Source: Gilvimarinus agarilyticus (GTDB taxonomy: Bacteria > Pseudomonadota > Gammaproteobacteria > Pseudomonadales > Cellvibrionaceae). From it: 37,241 nt of DNA. Below, piece after piece: positions 16,347 to 24,662 of this stretch. Numbering within the stretch: position 1 is the stretch's first letter; the number at the start of each line of letters is the position of its first letter. The stretch is taken from assembly GCF_000832015.1 (NCBI RefSeq), contig NZ_JXCJ01000001.1, positions 3,151,933-3,189,173 on the forward strand, written 5' to 3'. The position numbers and the translations under genes are program-made. The notes below the pieces were generated by a model. The model searched no databases, was not told where the DNA came from, and was given only the letters and a program-made list of their open reading frames with translations.

Positions 16347-17499
16347 AAATAATTTTAGCCCGCCGCAATTGCCGGCCGGCAAACCACAGCGCCGCTGCCA
16401 CAATCGGCAAAGCTGACAACCAAAAAGCGCTAAAGGCCCACGCAGGGGCGCCCTCTCCCAGCAGCAAAGCTTTTAGTACCGATTGGTGCCCAAGCAATGG
16501 CACCCACAGCTGCCAGCTGGAAAAAATACCTGGGCTGGTCATAACTATAAAAAACGGAATCATCGGTAGTAACACCAGTAAGCTCATGTAGGTTTGTGCA
16601 TCTTTAAAAGAGCGCGACAAAATACCCAGCGCCAGTTGCAGCGCTGCGGCAATCATTGCCACCGGCAATAACGCCCAAAAGATGGCGAGTATCGCGCTCA
16701 CCCCCACCTCAACCCGAAACCCCATTTCATTAAATGGCAGTAAAGCTAAGGCGATACTCATCAACAACAGGGTTAACACCACCACGCTCAGCGTTAGGCA
16801 CACAGCCGCCAGCCATTTACCCACAATAATGACACTTGAGGGAGTCGGGTTAATCAGTAGTGGCTCCAGCGAGCGCCGCTCGCGCTCCCCGGCGGTCATA
16901 TCAGCCGAGAACCCCATACTGCCCATCATCGCACTCATTAATAATAGCAGCGGTACACCGGCCAAAATCAGCCCCCCCATTTGCTGTTCGCTGGCGACGT
17001 TAGTTTCGCGAATACTCACGGGGCTTATCAGTTCAGGGCTTAATCCCCGAGCCATCACATTAATGGCGGCATTGCGCGATGAGTACTGGTAAATAAGATT
17101 GCGCACCCGCCCCAGCGGGCCATGCACATTTTGATTGGCGGCGTTGTACACCAAGGTGACCGGCAGTGGTGCTTTAACCCCAGCAGCACGAGGCTCGGCG
17201 GGCATCGTTAGCCCCATGTCGAGCTCGCCCGTGGCAACTGCGTGGTATAAGTCTCCTGCATGCGGCTTCACCACGATCTGGTTTTCTTCCAACCAAGCCA
17301 CAAGTTCCGGCGCATGGCCAGTTACATGCAACTGGATATTGCTGTTTCCTTCTTTTTGCAAATGAATGGCAAAACCAATGCCCAAAGAAAAAAAGACCAC
17401 CATATAAATCGGCGGTAAAAACGCTAACCGTAAGGCGCGTTTATCACGCACGGCATCGATCAACTCTTTATAAAAAACGGCTTTAAGCGTGCGCCACAT
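16339..17499 (-). CDS. ABC-2 type exporter permease (NatB-like)
   Basis: This codes for 386 aa from ATG 17497-17499 with GGAG seven bases upstream; that start lies 17 bases inside the ATPase gene. It has the NatB/ABC2_membrane_3 layout: a first span (about residues 25-45), a large extracytoplasmic domain (about 50-180), then five or more spans starting with GGLILAGVPLLLLMSAMMGSMGF. The cytoplasmic-loop motif TAGERERRSLEPLLINP is typical of this family. With the upstream ATPase it forms an exporter. Relatives export Na+, antibiotics or lipids, so the substrate is open. Gene overlaps on both sides show tight coupling. Confidence 0.85.
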   Translation of the reverse strand: MWRTLKAVFYKELIDAVRDKRALRLAFLPPIYMVVFFSLGIGFAIHLQKEGNSNIQLHVTGHAPELVAWLEENQIVVKPHAGDLYHAVATGELDMGLTMPAEPRAAGVKAPLPVTLVYNAANQNVHGPLGRVRNLIYQYSSRNAAINVMARGLSPELISPVSIRETNVASEQQMGGLILAGVPLLLLMSAMMGSMGFSADMTAGERERRSLEPLLINPTPSSVIIVGKWLAAVCLTLSVVVLTLLLMSIALALLPFNEMGFRVEVGVSAILAIFWALLPVAMIAAALQLALGILSRSFKDAQTYMSLLVLLPMIPFFIVMTSPGIFSSWQLWVPLLGHQSVLKALLLGEGAPAWAFSAFWLSALPIVAAALWFAGRQLRRAKIIYG

Positions 17500-18226
17500 G
17501 CTGATGCTCCTTAATCGTAGAGAGCTGTACAAAAGCCTCTTCCAGGCTGGTGCGCCCGCTTTGTTCCACCACCTCGGCAACCGAGCCATCGGCAACAATG
17601 CGGCCTCCGGCAATCACAACCACCCGGTCACATAAGTTCTCGACCTCGTACATAAGGTGGCTTGAAAACAACACACTTTTGCCCGCCGCTTTTTGCGCAT
17701 GCAGCAAACGGCGCACGGCGCGGGTGGTAATAACATCCAGCCCGTTGGTGGGCTCGTCCAGTAAGATATGCGCGGGATCGTGAACAATAGCCCGAGCCAA
17801 TGCGGTTTTCATGCGCTCGCCGAGAGAGAAACCATCGGCATAACGCGTAGCGATCGACTCCATACCCAGCAATTCAATCAAGCTATCACAAGCCGATGGA
17901 ATGGCCGCCTCTGGCATGCCCTGCAAACGGGCAAAGTACTCGATGTTTTCTCTTGCAGTTAACCGCTTATAGAGCCCCGCGTTATCTGGTAACACGCCCA
18001 ACTGACGCCGTGCGATATCGGGCTGTTGTGCAACGTTTACCCCGTCAACGGTAATACTCCCCTCGCAAGGCGAAAGCAAACCGTACATAAGCCGCATTAA
18101 GGTGGACTTACCCGCGCCGTTAAGTCCGAGCAGGCCAACAATTTCACCGTCATTGATACTCAGCGATACCTGATCCAGCGCCACGACATTGTCAAAACGC
18201 TTGCTGATATTATCGATTTTGATCAT
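17483..18226 (-). CDS. ABC transporter ATP-binding protein (NatA-like)
   Basis: This codes for 247 aa. Walker A is GLNGAGKS (residues 34-41), Walker B is ILLDEP (153-158) and the switch His lies in SSHLMYE. The signature motif reads FSLGE rather than LSGGQ, and the Q-loop region reads LGVLPDNAGLY; both are common in the NatA/CcmA-like exporter subgroup. It powers the permease encoded next. Its ATG overlaps the stop of the peptidase gene by four bases (ATGA), with GGGAGG four bases upstream. It shares one transcript with both hydrolase genes. Confidence 0.9.
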   Translation of the reverse strand: MIKIDNISKRFDNVVALDQVSLSINDGEIVGLLGLNGAGKSTLMRLMYGLLSPCEGSITVDGVNVAQQPDIARRQLGVLPDNAGLYKRLTARENIEYFARLQGMPEAAIPSACDSLIELLGMESIATRYADGFSLGERMKTALARAIVHDPAHILLDEPTNGLDVITTRAVRRLLHAQKAAGKSVLFSSHLMYEVENLCDRVVVIAGGRIVADGSVAEVVEQSGRTSLEEAFVQLSTIKEHQHVAHA

Positions 18227-19725
18227 AACGCCTCCCCCCCCTGCTCTTGCTCAGGTGCCGATAAATAAGGCGATAGTGGCTTTATGTTTTTCAGGCACGC
18301 TGCAGTGTTATCACCCACGTGCGTCTCGGCAATAAATTCCGCAATTACCCGGGCGCTGCAACCAACCTGGGTGACTCCGTGATGTGCACCGGCGGCGCTT
18401 AATACGGTAGCGTTACTCAATCCCTCGGCCACCTCCCCAGCCCAGCGTGGCGGTGTAATGGGGTCGCGCTCCCCCGACAACAACAGCGCCGGCACATCAC
18501 TTTGAACGGGCTGATAAAACTCTGGAGCGATATCGGCCTTGGGCCAAAACTCACAAATACGCGCAACCGGTGCCGCCAGGTCTACCCCTAAAAAATCAGC
18601 GCTACTGGGCCTCGGCGATACGCCGGCATCTTCGTTACACAGAATCGTCATGTGCATGCCAAGCGCCAAATTTGGGGAATGGGCACTGTCCGAAATACGG
18701 GTAATTAAACTGGCTACCAGCCGATAATCCTCTTGTGCCGCCGCCGACAGTGCCGCCGGAAGCAGGCGGCTGGCTAGGCGATCGTACAAGCTGAAACGCA
18801 CCAGGCCGGCCAACTTGCTATCGTCCAGCAGCAAAGGCGTGGCGAGCCCCGTCAACGGGTGGTCAATACTCAGTGTGACTGGCGCCGCCCGCAAGCGCGA
18901 GGCAGCCTGCTCTGCTGCCGCAACACTATCGCCATAGCGCTCAGCACACGCCGGCAGCGCCAAACACTGATCGGCCACACGCTGCAGCGCGCGGTTGGCT
19001 TCGGCGCCAATGTTGTAGGGCATCGCCAGTTGCACCGGCGCGAGCCCATCCATAACCACCGCCCGTAATGATTGTGGGTAATGTGCCAGGTACGCCAAAA
19101 TAACCCGGGTGCCATAAGAGCCTCCCCATACATTGATACGCGAATAACCCAGCGCCTGCCGCACCGCCTCCAAATCGTCGACCGCCGCTGTGGTTGTATA
19201 GTGGGGCGCGCGATCGGCCAGCGTATTAGCACACTTTCGATACTGAGCAATGCTTTCCTCGGTCGCGGCAGCAGAGTGACCAAGTAACTGATTGGATTCG
19301 CTGAGCTCGCAGTGCAATGGGCTCGACTGACCGGTGCCGCGTTGATCGACAAATACAATATCGCGCTTTTTACGCAGCTCATAGAACGAGCCCGCCAACA
19401 TATCGGCGATGTCTGTTGCCGATTGTCCCGGGCCTCCGGCGATGACAAACAGCGGGTCCGCCTCGGGGGCGGCGCTGATGGCAGGCCAGCGTTTAATGTA
19501 TAGCTCAATGGTGTTATCAGGCTGCTCTCGCGTTAGCGGCACGGTTAGGTAGCCACATTCGGCACCGCTTACCAAAGGGGTTTCGTCAGCTTTACGCTCG
19601 CAAGGCGCGAGCAACTCAGCCGAGCGAAGTTGATCGCGCCCGGCGTTTTTATCGCACCCCGACAGGGCAACTGATACAAAAGCACCGGACAAACACCATA
19701 AAAAAACACAGATACTCTCCTTCAC
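18223..19725 (-). CDS. Lipoprotein peptidase/hydrolase of the S33 (TAP-like) alpha/beta hydrolase family
   Basis: This codes for 500 aa from a GTG at 19723-19725 with GGAG eight bases upstream. The signal ends in lipobox LSGC, with C24 lipidated. It follows the proline-iminopeptidase/TAP layout: oxyanion motif FVIAGGPGQS (residues 93-102), VDQRGTG, nucleophile S203 in GGSYG, acid D421 in GERDPITP, and H448 or H449 in AHHG. These exported enzymes trim N-terminal residues from short peptides or act on small amides. It is the first gene of a run with an ABC exporter and a second hydrolase, which suggests that a peptide-like or ester compound is processed or made harmless. This last point is inference. 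Confidence 0.87.
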   Translation of the reverse strand: MKESICVFLWCLSGAFVSVALSGCDKNAGRDQLRSAELLAPCERKADETPLVSGAECGYLTVPLTREQPDNTIELYIKRWPAISAAPEADPLFVIAGGPGQSATDIADMLAGSFYELRKKRDIVFVDQRGTGQSSPLHCELSESNQLLGHSAAATEESIAQYRKCANTLADRAPHYTTTAAVDDLEAVRQALGYSRINVWGGSYGTRVILAYLAHYPQSLRAVVMDGLAPVQLAMPYNIGAEANRALQRVADQCLALPACAERYGDSVAAAEQAASRLRAAPVTLSIDHPLTGLATPLLLDDSKLAGLVRFSLYDRLASRLLPAALSAAAQEDYRLVASLITRISDSAHSPNLALGMHMTILCNEDAGVSPRPSSADFLGVDLAAPVARICEFWPKADIAPEFYQPVQSDVPALLLSGERDPITPPRWAGEVAEGLSNATVLSAAGAHHGVTQVGCSARVIAEFIAETHVGDNTAACLKNIKPLSPYLSAPEQEQGGEAL

Positions 19726-20233
19726 AAACGCAGCTCCTTAACTCGTATTGCTTTTTATGGGTGTGCATTGCTAACGACAGCGCACTAAGGCTATAACGCC
19801 GCGCCTGCGCACCAGTATACCCTCCAGCCTTGGGCGATTGTACGCGTTGGCAATGATTGTGGGCATAACTACCAAGCCTACTGGTACAGCAAAAACGATG
19901 CATCAGCGCAATAACCGCCTGCCGAGCGGCTCTTAATTTAAAAAGAGGGGTAACCGCTTATTTATCAAAGCCTTAGAAGGCGAAAAGCCTAAAGGTATAG
20001 CCGCCCTATCCTTTAAGCCGTCCCGCCCGCCATGAAAGTTAGTACCAAATGTGAAGCAGTTAACACCAAGAATTATGGTATTTAGTAACATACTGCGCTA
20101 CTATCTAGCGCTGAAGCACGATGTACAGAATGTCAAATATCGTCGTTGCTTTTAGTTGGTATAAAAAGTTGCTGAGGTTGAGTAACCGTTCCACCAGGAA
20201 ACCCAATAAAAAAGTCATCCCAGAGGAGACAAC
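19726..20233. other. Divergent promoter region, 508 bases, with an unexplained stem-loop cluster
   Basis: This lies between the peptidase-ABC operon (minus) and the LPMO gene (plus). Bases 19966-20020 hold linked inverted repeats: AGGC/GCCT around a GAAAA loop (about 19978-19990), then AAAGGTATAG (19991-20000) with CTATCCTTT (20006-20014). I tested it by eye against GEMM c-di-GMP and other riboswitch consensus features and found no match. Small open frames are shadows. For the LPMO gene, a possible extended -10 (TGGTATAAA) lies at 20157-20165. Confidence 0.4.
20157..20165 (+). promoter_or_regulatory. Possible extended -10 promoter of the LPMO gene
   Basis: TGGTATAAA fits the extended -10 pattern TGnTATAAT with one mismatch, about 70 bases before the LPMO start codon. 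No good -35 box lies at 17 bases' spacing. It is offered as the best candidate only. Confidence 0.3.
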
Positions 20234-21451
20234 ATGCACACCAATAAAAAACACACCCTAACCGGTAAAGTCAGTACATTTAAACGCTCAAAAGGCGCTG
20301 TGGCCTTTGCGGCAATGGTTACCAGCTCTGTCGCGCTGCTGTCAGCCGTCGATGCCACGGCTCACGGGTATGTATCATCACCCAAAAGCCGAGTGATTCA
20401 ATGTAAAGAAGACGGAATCGAGAACCCTAGTCTACCGGCGTGTATCGCGGCAAAAGCCGCTGGTAATGGCGGTTTATACACTCCACAGGAAGTCGCCGTT
20501 GGCGGCGTACGTGATGACCACCGGGATTACATCGCCGACGGGCAGTTGTGTAGCGTTGGCCGCAGCAACCTGGCGGGTATGGATCTAAACCGTACCGACT
20601 GGCCTGCAACAAGCGTAACCCCAGGCCCGCTAGATTTTGTGTGGACCAACACCGCCGCACACAAAACCATGTACTTTCGCTATTACATTACGCGTGAAGG
20701 TCACGATTTAACGCAACCTTTGCGCTGGGACGACCTGGAATTGATTCACGACTCCGGCCGTGCAGATCAAGAAGCAGTATCAACCCATAACGTCGATCTG
20801 CCCTACCGTACCGGCCGTCATATCGTGTACAGCGTTTGGCAGCGCGATTGGGAGCGCGACGCCGCTGAAGGGTTTTATCAATGTATCGATGTAGACTTCG
20901 GCAATGGCAGCGGTAATAGCTCCAGTTCTACGTCCAGCTCCAGCTCAAGTTCCTCATCAAGCAGCGTGTCCAGCAGCTCGTCAAGTGACTCCAACGATAC
21001 TTGTGCAGGGCTCACCGAGTGGAACAGCAGCAGCGTATACACCGGCTCGGATCAAGTCAGCTACTTAGACAATCGCTATCAAGCGAAGTGGTGGACACAG
21101 GGAGCAAACCCTGCCGAAAACTCTGACGATCATGGTGTCTGGTTAGACTTAGGCGCCTGTACCGGCAGCCCGGTATCATCGTCCAGCTCGAGCAGCTCGA
21201 GCAGCTCATCATCAGTGAGCTCATCTAGCGTCTCGTCGGTAAGCTCAAGCAGCTCAAGCAGCACCTCGGGCGATTGCACCTCTGCCAACTATGTTGACGG
21301 CAGCGCTTACGCTAACGGCGCGCTGGTGCAAAACGGCGGCAGCGAGTACAGCTGTAATGTAAGCGGCTGGTGTAGTACGGGCGGGCCTTACGCTCCAGGC
21401 ACTGGCTGGGCTTGGGACAACGCCTGGTCGCTGGAACGCAGCTGTAACTAA
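20234..21451 (+). CDS. Secreted chitin-type LPMO: AA10 + CBM5/12 + CBM73-like, poly-Ser linkers
   Basis: This codes for 405 aa, with GAGGAG five bases before the ATG. A long signal peptide ends at A43, exposing H44 as the copper-binding N-terminus of the mature enzyme. The second copper ligand is H143 (in TAAHKTMYFRYYIT) and the axial residue is F214 (in EGFYQCIDVDF), the same pattern as chitin-oxidising CBP21. Module order is AA10 (44-225), Ser linker (229-253), CBM5/12 (about 257-310, with exposed KWWTQG), second Ser linker (about 315-343) and a C-terminal module (348-405) with GWCS...YAPGTGWAWDNAW that looks like CBM73. The order is that of Cellvibrio japonicus LPMO10A. It cleaves crystalline chitin outside the cell. 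Confidence 0.93.
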   Translation: MHTNKKHTLTGKVSTFKRSKGAVAFAAMVTSSVALLSAVDATAHGYVSSPKSRVIQCKEDGIENPSLPACIAAKAAGNGGLYTPQEVAVGGVRDDHRDYIADGQLCSVGRSNLAGMDLNRTDWPATSVTPGPLDFVWTNTAAHKTMYFRYYITREGHDLTQPLRWDDLELIHDSGRADQEAVSTHNVDLPYRTGRHIVYSVWQRDWERDAAEGFYQCIDVDFGNGSGNSSSSTSSSSSSSSSSSVSSSSSSDSNDTCAGLTEWNSSSVYTGSDQVSYLDNRYQAKWWTQGANPAENSDDHGVWLDLGACTGSPVSSSSSSSSSSSSSVSSSSVSSVSSSSSSSTSGDCTSANYVDGSAYANGALVQNGGSEYSCNVSGWCSTGGPYAPGTGWAWDNAWSLERSCN

Positions 21452-21517
21452 AAGGCTAACGTTGGTGTATTGCACGGTAAGCGCTTTATAACGCAAAACA
21501 CCTGCGGTTACACTTTT

Positions 21518-21548
21518 AAAACCCCACCTTAAACCGTGGGGTTTTTTT
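21518..21548 (+). terminator. Intrinsic terminator of the LPMO gene
   Basis: AAACCCCAC (21519-21527) pairs perfectly with GTGGGGTTT (21536-21544), followed by a T-run. It lies about 70 bases after the LPMO stop. It separates the LPMO from the TonB receptor gene, which therefore needs its own promoter. Confidence 0.88.
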
Positions 21549-21745
21549 ATACTTGCCCGGTAACCTCCTCCCGCTCCCGCCAGTCATTTCGCCACATTGC
21601 AAATAGACTTCAGACAATCGCTCAATCGAGCAACCTTGTGTGCAGATGCATCAACGGTTGCCAAATGCTGGCGCCTGACTCACTATATCCAGCTGGAGAT
21701 AAACTGATCAAAACATCAACCCGCCAAAAAACAAGGACCCAAACC

Positions 21746-24067
21746 GTGAAGGCTGTAAACCAAGCCCATCGTTACCATTCAACCGCTCAGTGTTTTAACA
21801 AAATAATCAGCCCCAATGATCATGGGGCTCCAGGCTTAAAACGGCGGTTGGCCGTTTGCATCGCCCTCTCTTTACCTTTGACAACCAATACACTGGCAGC
21901 GGATGAGTCGAGCAGCCCGAGTCATGCCAACCCGAGCATCGAAGAAATCACGGTAACCTCAAGCAAGCGCACGCAAAACCGCAACGACTTTGCGGGTTCC
22001 GTCTCGGTATTTAACCAGCAATGGCTCGAACACCAGCAGCCTCTGTCTTTGCAAACTCTGGCGGGCAATACGCCGGGTTTTAATATGATTGATACCGGCA
22101 GCCGCAACCCGAGCCCACTGGTGATTCGCGGATTGCGATTTGCCGGTGTGGACGCTAATGACCTGGGCGGCGACGGTGGCAGCGTAACGCGCTACCTAGA
22201 CGACATTCCGTTACCCGGAGGCTTTATACCACCGGATTTACAGCTATTAGACTTAGAGCAAGTGGAAGTACTAAAAGGGCCGCAGGGCACCTTGTACGGC
22301 AGCAGCTCGCTCGCAGGTGTGGTCCGCTATGAGGCGGTTAAGCCTGACTTAAACGAATTTGCCACCGAACTTAATGCCAGTGCCAGCAGCACAGCGCACA
22401 GTGATGATTTGGGTCACGCGGTAGGGCTGATCAGCAATCTGCCCATCGCCAACGGTAAAGCCGCGGCGCGGATTGTGCTCCGCCAAGACGAGGTTGCCGG
22501 GTTCATCGATAATAATTACCTGCTAAGTGGCACTCAGAAAGACATTAACGATGAAGAGGGCAAGCAAGCTCGCCTAAGTCTTCGTTGGAAGCCAGTCGAT
22601 GCCTTGACTCTGGACGCCAGCTACCACTATCAGGATCGCTTTGTCGGCGACCGCCAAGCCAGCAATGAACCCTTTACCGATGACCCCTATGGGGCTTCAA
22701 GTCGCTACCTGCAACCGGCCGACACTAAAGTAGAAATGACGAGCATCTCAGCGCACTATGAGTTTGAACATGTTGAGGCCACGGCGATTCACAGCCGCTA
22801 CGATTACACCACCCAAAGTGAAGCCGACCAGACCGATTACTTATTGGGCTATGACCCAGCTTATTACGGTGCCTACGAGGACTTCCGAGCCATTACTCTC
22901 AGCGACTTTGACGTCACCAAAAGCAGTACCGAACTGCGTCTGGCGTCGCGCGATAACGCCCCTCAACTGCAATGGTTGCTGGGCGTGTTTTACAGTGAAG
23001 ACAAGGTAAATGGTGATATCGTCGACCTAGCCCCCGGGTTCGACGAATTTCAAGGCGTCAATGAGCCTCGTGATTATTACGCAGTACAGCAGGAGCAGCT
23101 AAGCGAGTCCGCTTTGTTTGGCGAATCGACGTATCATATAAATCCGCAGTGGCAGGTCACGCTAGGTGGGCGCTACTACGAGCAGCAAGATGATTTAGAA
23201 ATCTGCTCAGCGATCCCAATGTACGACGCGCTATTTGACGAGCCACCAACATTTTACTGTAACGACGATCATGAAAGTGACAAGGGTTTTCTCTGGAAAG
23301 CCAGCGCGCAATATCAAGTATCGTTCGGCTCACGCTTGTATGGCGTTTACTCTGAAGGCTTTCGCCGCGGCGGCAGTAACGCCCTACCCACGTACATTGA
23401 AAACAACCGCAGCTATCAACCTGATTATGCCGAGCATTACGAACTGGGCTTTTTATCGGGCGATTTGTGGCAAAGCGCCACGCTCAACGCCAGCATTTAC
23501 GCCATCGACTGGCAAGACATTCAACAAACGGCGTGGGAGAGCAACTACCTCGTCACGGTTAATGCCGGCACGGCGCGCTCGCTTGGGGTAGAGCTGGAAG
23601 GCCGCTTTAACCTAACCGAAAGCTGGGGCCTGGCCTGGGGCGCCGCTTACAACGAAGCCACGTTGCGCACGCCGGCCGATGATATCGTTGGTACGGTGGT
23701 GACGGGTGAATCGGGCGATCGCTTGCCGGGATCACCCAAAGAGCAGTGGCACATTGGACTCGACGGACAACATCAATTTGACGCTTTTCAGTTAGATACT
23801 CTAGTATCAGTGATGTCTCTTGGTGAGATTACCACCGCGCTGAACGACACCATGGCCGATTACGAACGCCTACCCGGGTTTACCATGCTGAACGCTCACG
23901 TAGGCGCGCAGTGGGGCAATTGGTACTGGGCGCTCGATGCAACCAACCTCACCGACGAGCGAGCGATTACCAGCGGGCGCCACGAAAGTGTGTACGGCCC
24001 ACAAGGTCGCTTTGATACCATCACCCGGCCCCGTACTCTGAGCTTGAGCGTACGTCTATCGTTATAG
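21746..24067 (+). CDS. TonB-dependent outer-membrane receptor
   Basis: This codes for 773 aa from a GTG at 21746-21748 with AAGGA eight bases upstream; the open frame extends back into the LPMO terminator, which cannot be coding. A signal peptide is at about residues 31-51 (LKRRLAVCIALSLPLTTNTLA), preceded by an unusually long hydrophilic stretch. The TonB box is EEITVTS. The plug domain follows with LSLQTLAGNTPGF, VIRGLRF and VEVLKGPQGTLYGSSSLAGVV, then a beta-barrel ending in an alternating strand that closes with Leu, not Phe. Sequence looks like the broad iron/vitamin/sugar receptor group. The neighbouring LPMO suggests chitooligosaccharide or metal uptake, but the substrate is not shown. 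Confidence 0.9.
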   Translation: MKAVNQAHRYHSTAQCFNKIISPNDHGAPGLKRRLAVCIALSLPLTTNTLAADESSSPSHANPSIEEITVTSSKRTQNRNDFAGSVSVFNQQWLEHQQPLSLQTLAGNTPGFNMIDTGSRNPSPLVIRGLRFAGVDANDLGGDGGSVTRYLDDIPLPGGFIPPDLQLLDLEQVEVLKGPQGTLYGSSSLAGVVRYEAVKPDLNEFATELNASASSTAHSDDLGHAVGLISNLPIANGKAAARIVLRQDEVAGFIDNNYLLSGTQKDINDEEGKQARLSLRWKPVDALTLDASYHYQDRFVGDRQASNEPFTDDPYGASSRYLQPADTKVEMTSISAHYEFEHVEATAIHSRYDYTTQSEADQTDYLLGYDPAYYGAYEDFRAITLSDFDVTKSSTELRLASRDNAPQLQWLLGVFYSEDKVNGDIVDLAPGFDEFQGVNEPRDYYAVQQEQLSESALFGESTYHINPQWQVTLGGRYYEQQDDLEICSAIPMYDALFDEPPTFYCNDDHESDKGFLWKASAQYQVSFGSRLYGVYSEGFRRGGSNALPTYIENNRSYQPDYAEHYELGFLSGDLWQSATLNASIYAIDWQDIQQTAWESNYLVTVNAGTARSLGVELEGRFNLTESWGLAWGAAYNEATLRTPADDIVGTVVTGESGDRLPGSPKEQWHIGLDGQHQFDAFQLDTLVSVMSLGEITTALNDTMADYERLPGFTMLNAHVGAQWGNWYWALDATNLTDERAITSGRHESVYGPQGRFDTITRPRTLSLSVRLSL

Positions 24068-24114
24068 GGTGACGGAACACATAACACGACTGACAATTCA
24101 CAGGATGGTTTAAC

Positions 24115-24633
24115 ATGTCAAAGAAAGACAATGGTCCAATCGATGCTCCGGGGCACGTCAATGTGCCAATCGGCGGCGCGGCAATCGGGGTATTCGACAT
24201 CACCCCCAAAACACCCAGTGATGGCAAAGCCAGGGACTGGAAACTAGAAGCAATTTATAACGGCAAAGCGACCAAGGTTAAAGAGATGGTGGTACGCTTT
24301 GAGCCAGAATCGGAGCCCTATCAAGAGCGTTATGAGCGTGCGGTTTTGGTGTTTCACATAGCCGAGGGAGCCCAAAGCAAAAAATGCCGCTGGAGCTTTG
24401 CTGGAGACGGCATCCAGTACGAGCCAGGCCAGGAAGATAACCTGCATAACATCGAGCCAAAGGTCTCGGCCGACGGCCAAGTACTGACACTGACGATCCA
24501 CGATTTTAACGACAACAGCGAAACCGTGGACTTTCGCTTTACAGCCCAATGCGAAAACCTAAAATCCGGTGAAGTACTGCTGTTTAACTCGCCCGACCCG
24601 GGTATCCGAATAGGACGTCCGCCAGGACCCTAG
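24115..24633 (+). CDS. Small soluble protein of unknown function, possibly DP-EP-like
   Basis: This codes for 172 aa from ATG with AGGA nine bases upstream. There is no signal peptide and no membrane segment. The middle alternates short beta-like stretches (EMVVRFEPE, AVLVFHIAEG, LTLTIHDFND, VDFRFTAQC). The C-terminus LLFNSPDPGIRIGRPPGP has a DP...P ending that recalls the DP-EP family; this is a weak, memory-based link. It starts 47 bases after the TonB receptor stop on the same strand and may share its transcript. It converges on the kinase gene, with 29 bases between stops. Function is unknown. Confidence 0.7.
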   Translation: MSKKDNGPIDAPGHVNVPIGGAAIGVFDITPKTPSDGKARDWKLEAIYNGKATKVKEMVVRFEPESEPYQERYERAVLVFHIAEGAQSKKCRWSFAGDGIQYEPGQEDNLHNIEPKVSADGQVLTLTIHDFNDNSETVDFRFTAQCENLKSGEVLLFNSPDPGIRIGRPPGP

Positions 24634-24662
24634 GTTATTTTTACGTAAAGCATGTGAGTGCC

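Noticed and set aside
19649-19903. 84-codon minus-strand frame upstream of the S33 peptidase
   Set aside because: It overlaps the signal-peptide region of the peptidase in another frame and has no ribosome site.
19930-20030. c-di-GMP (GEMM) riboswitch before the LPMO gene
   Set aside because: A CAAAGCC stretch is present, but the required receptor segments and their order do not fit.
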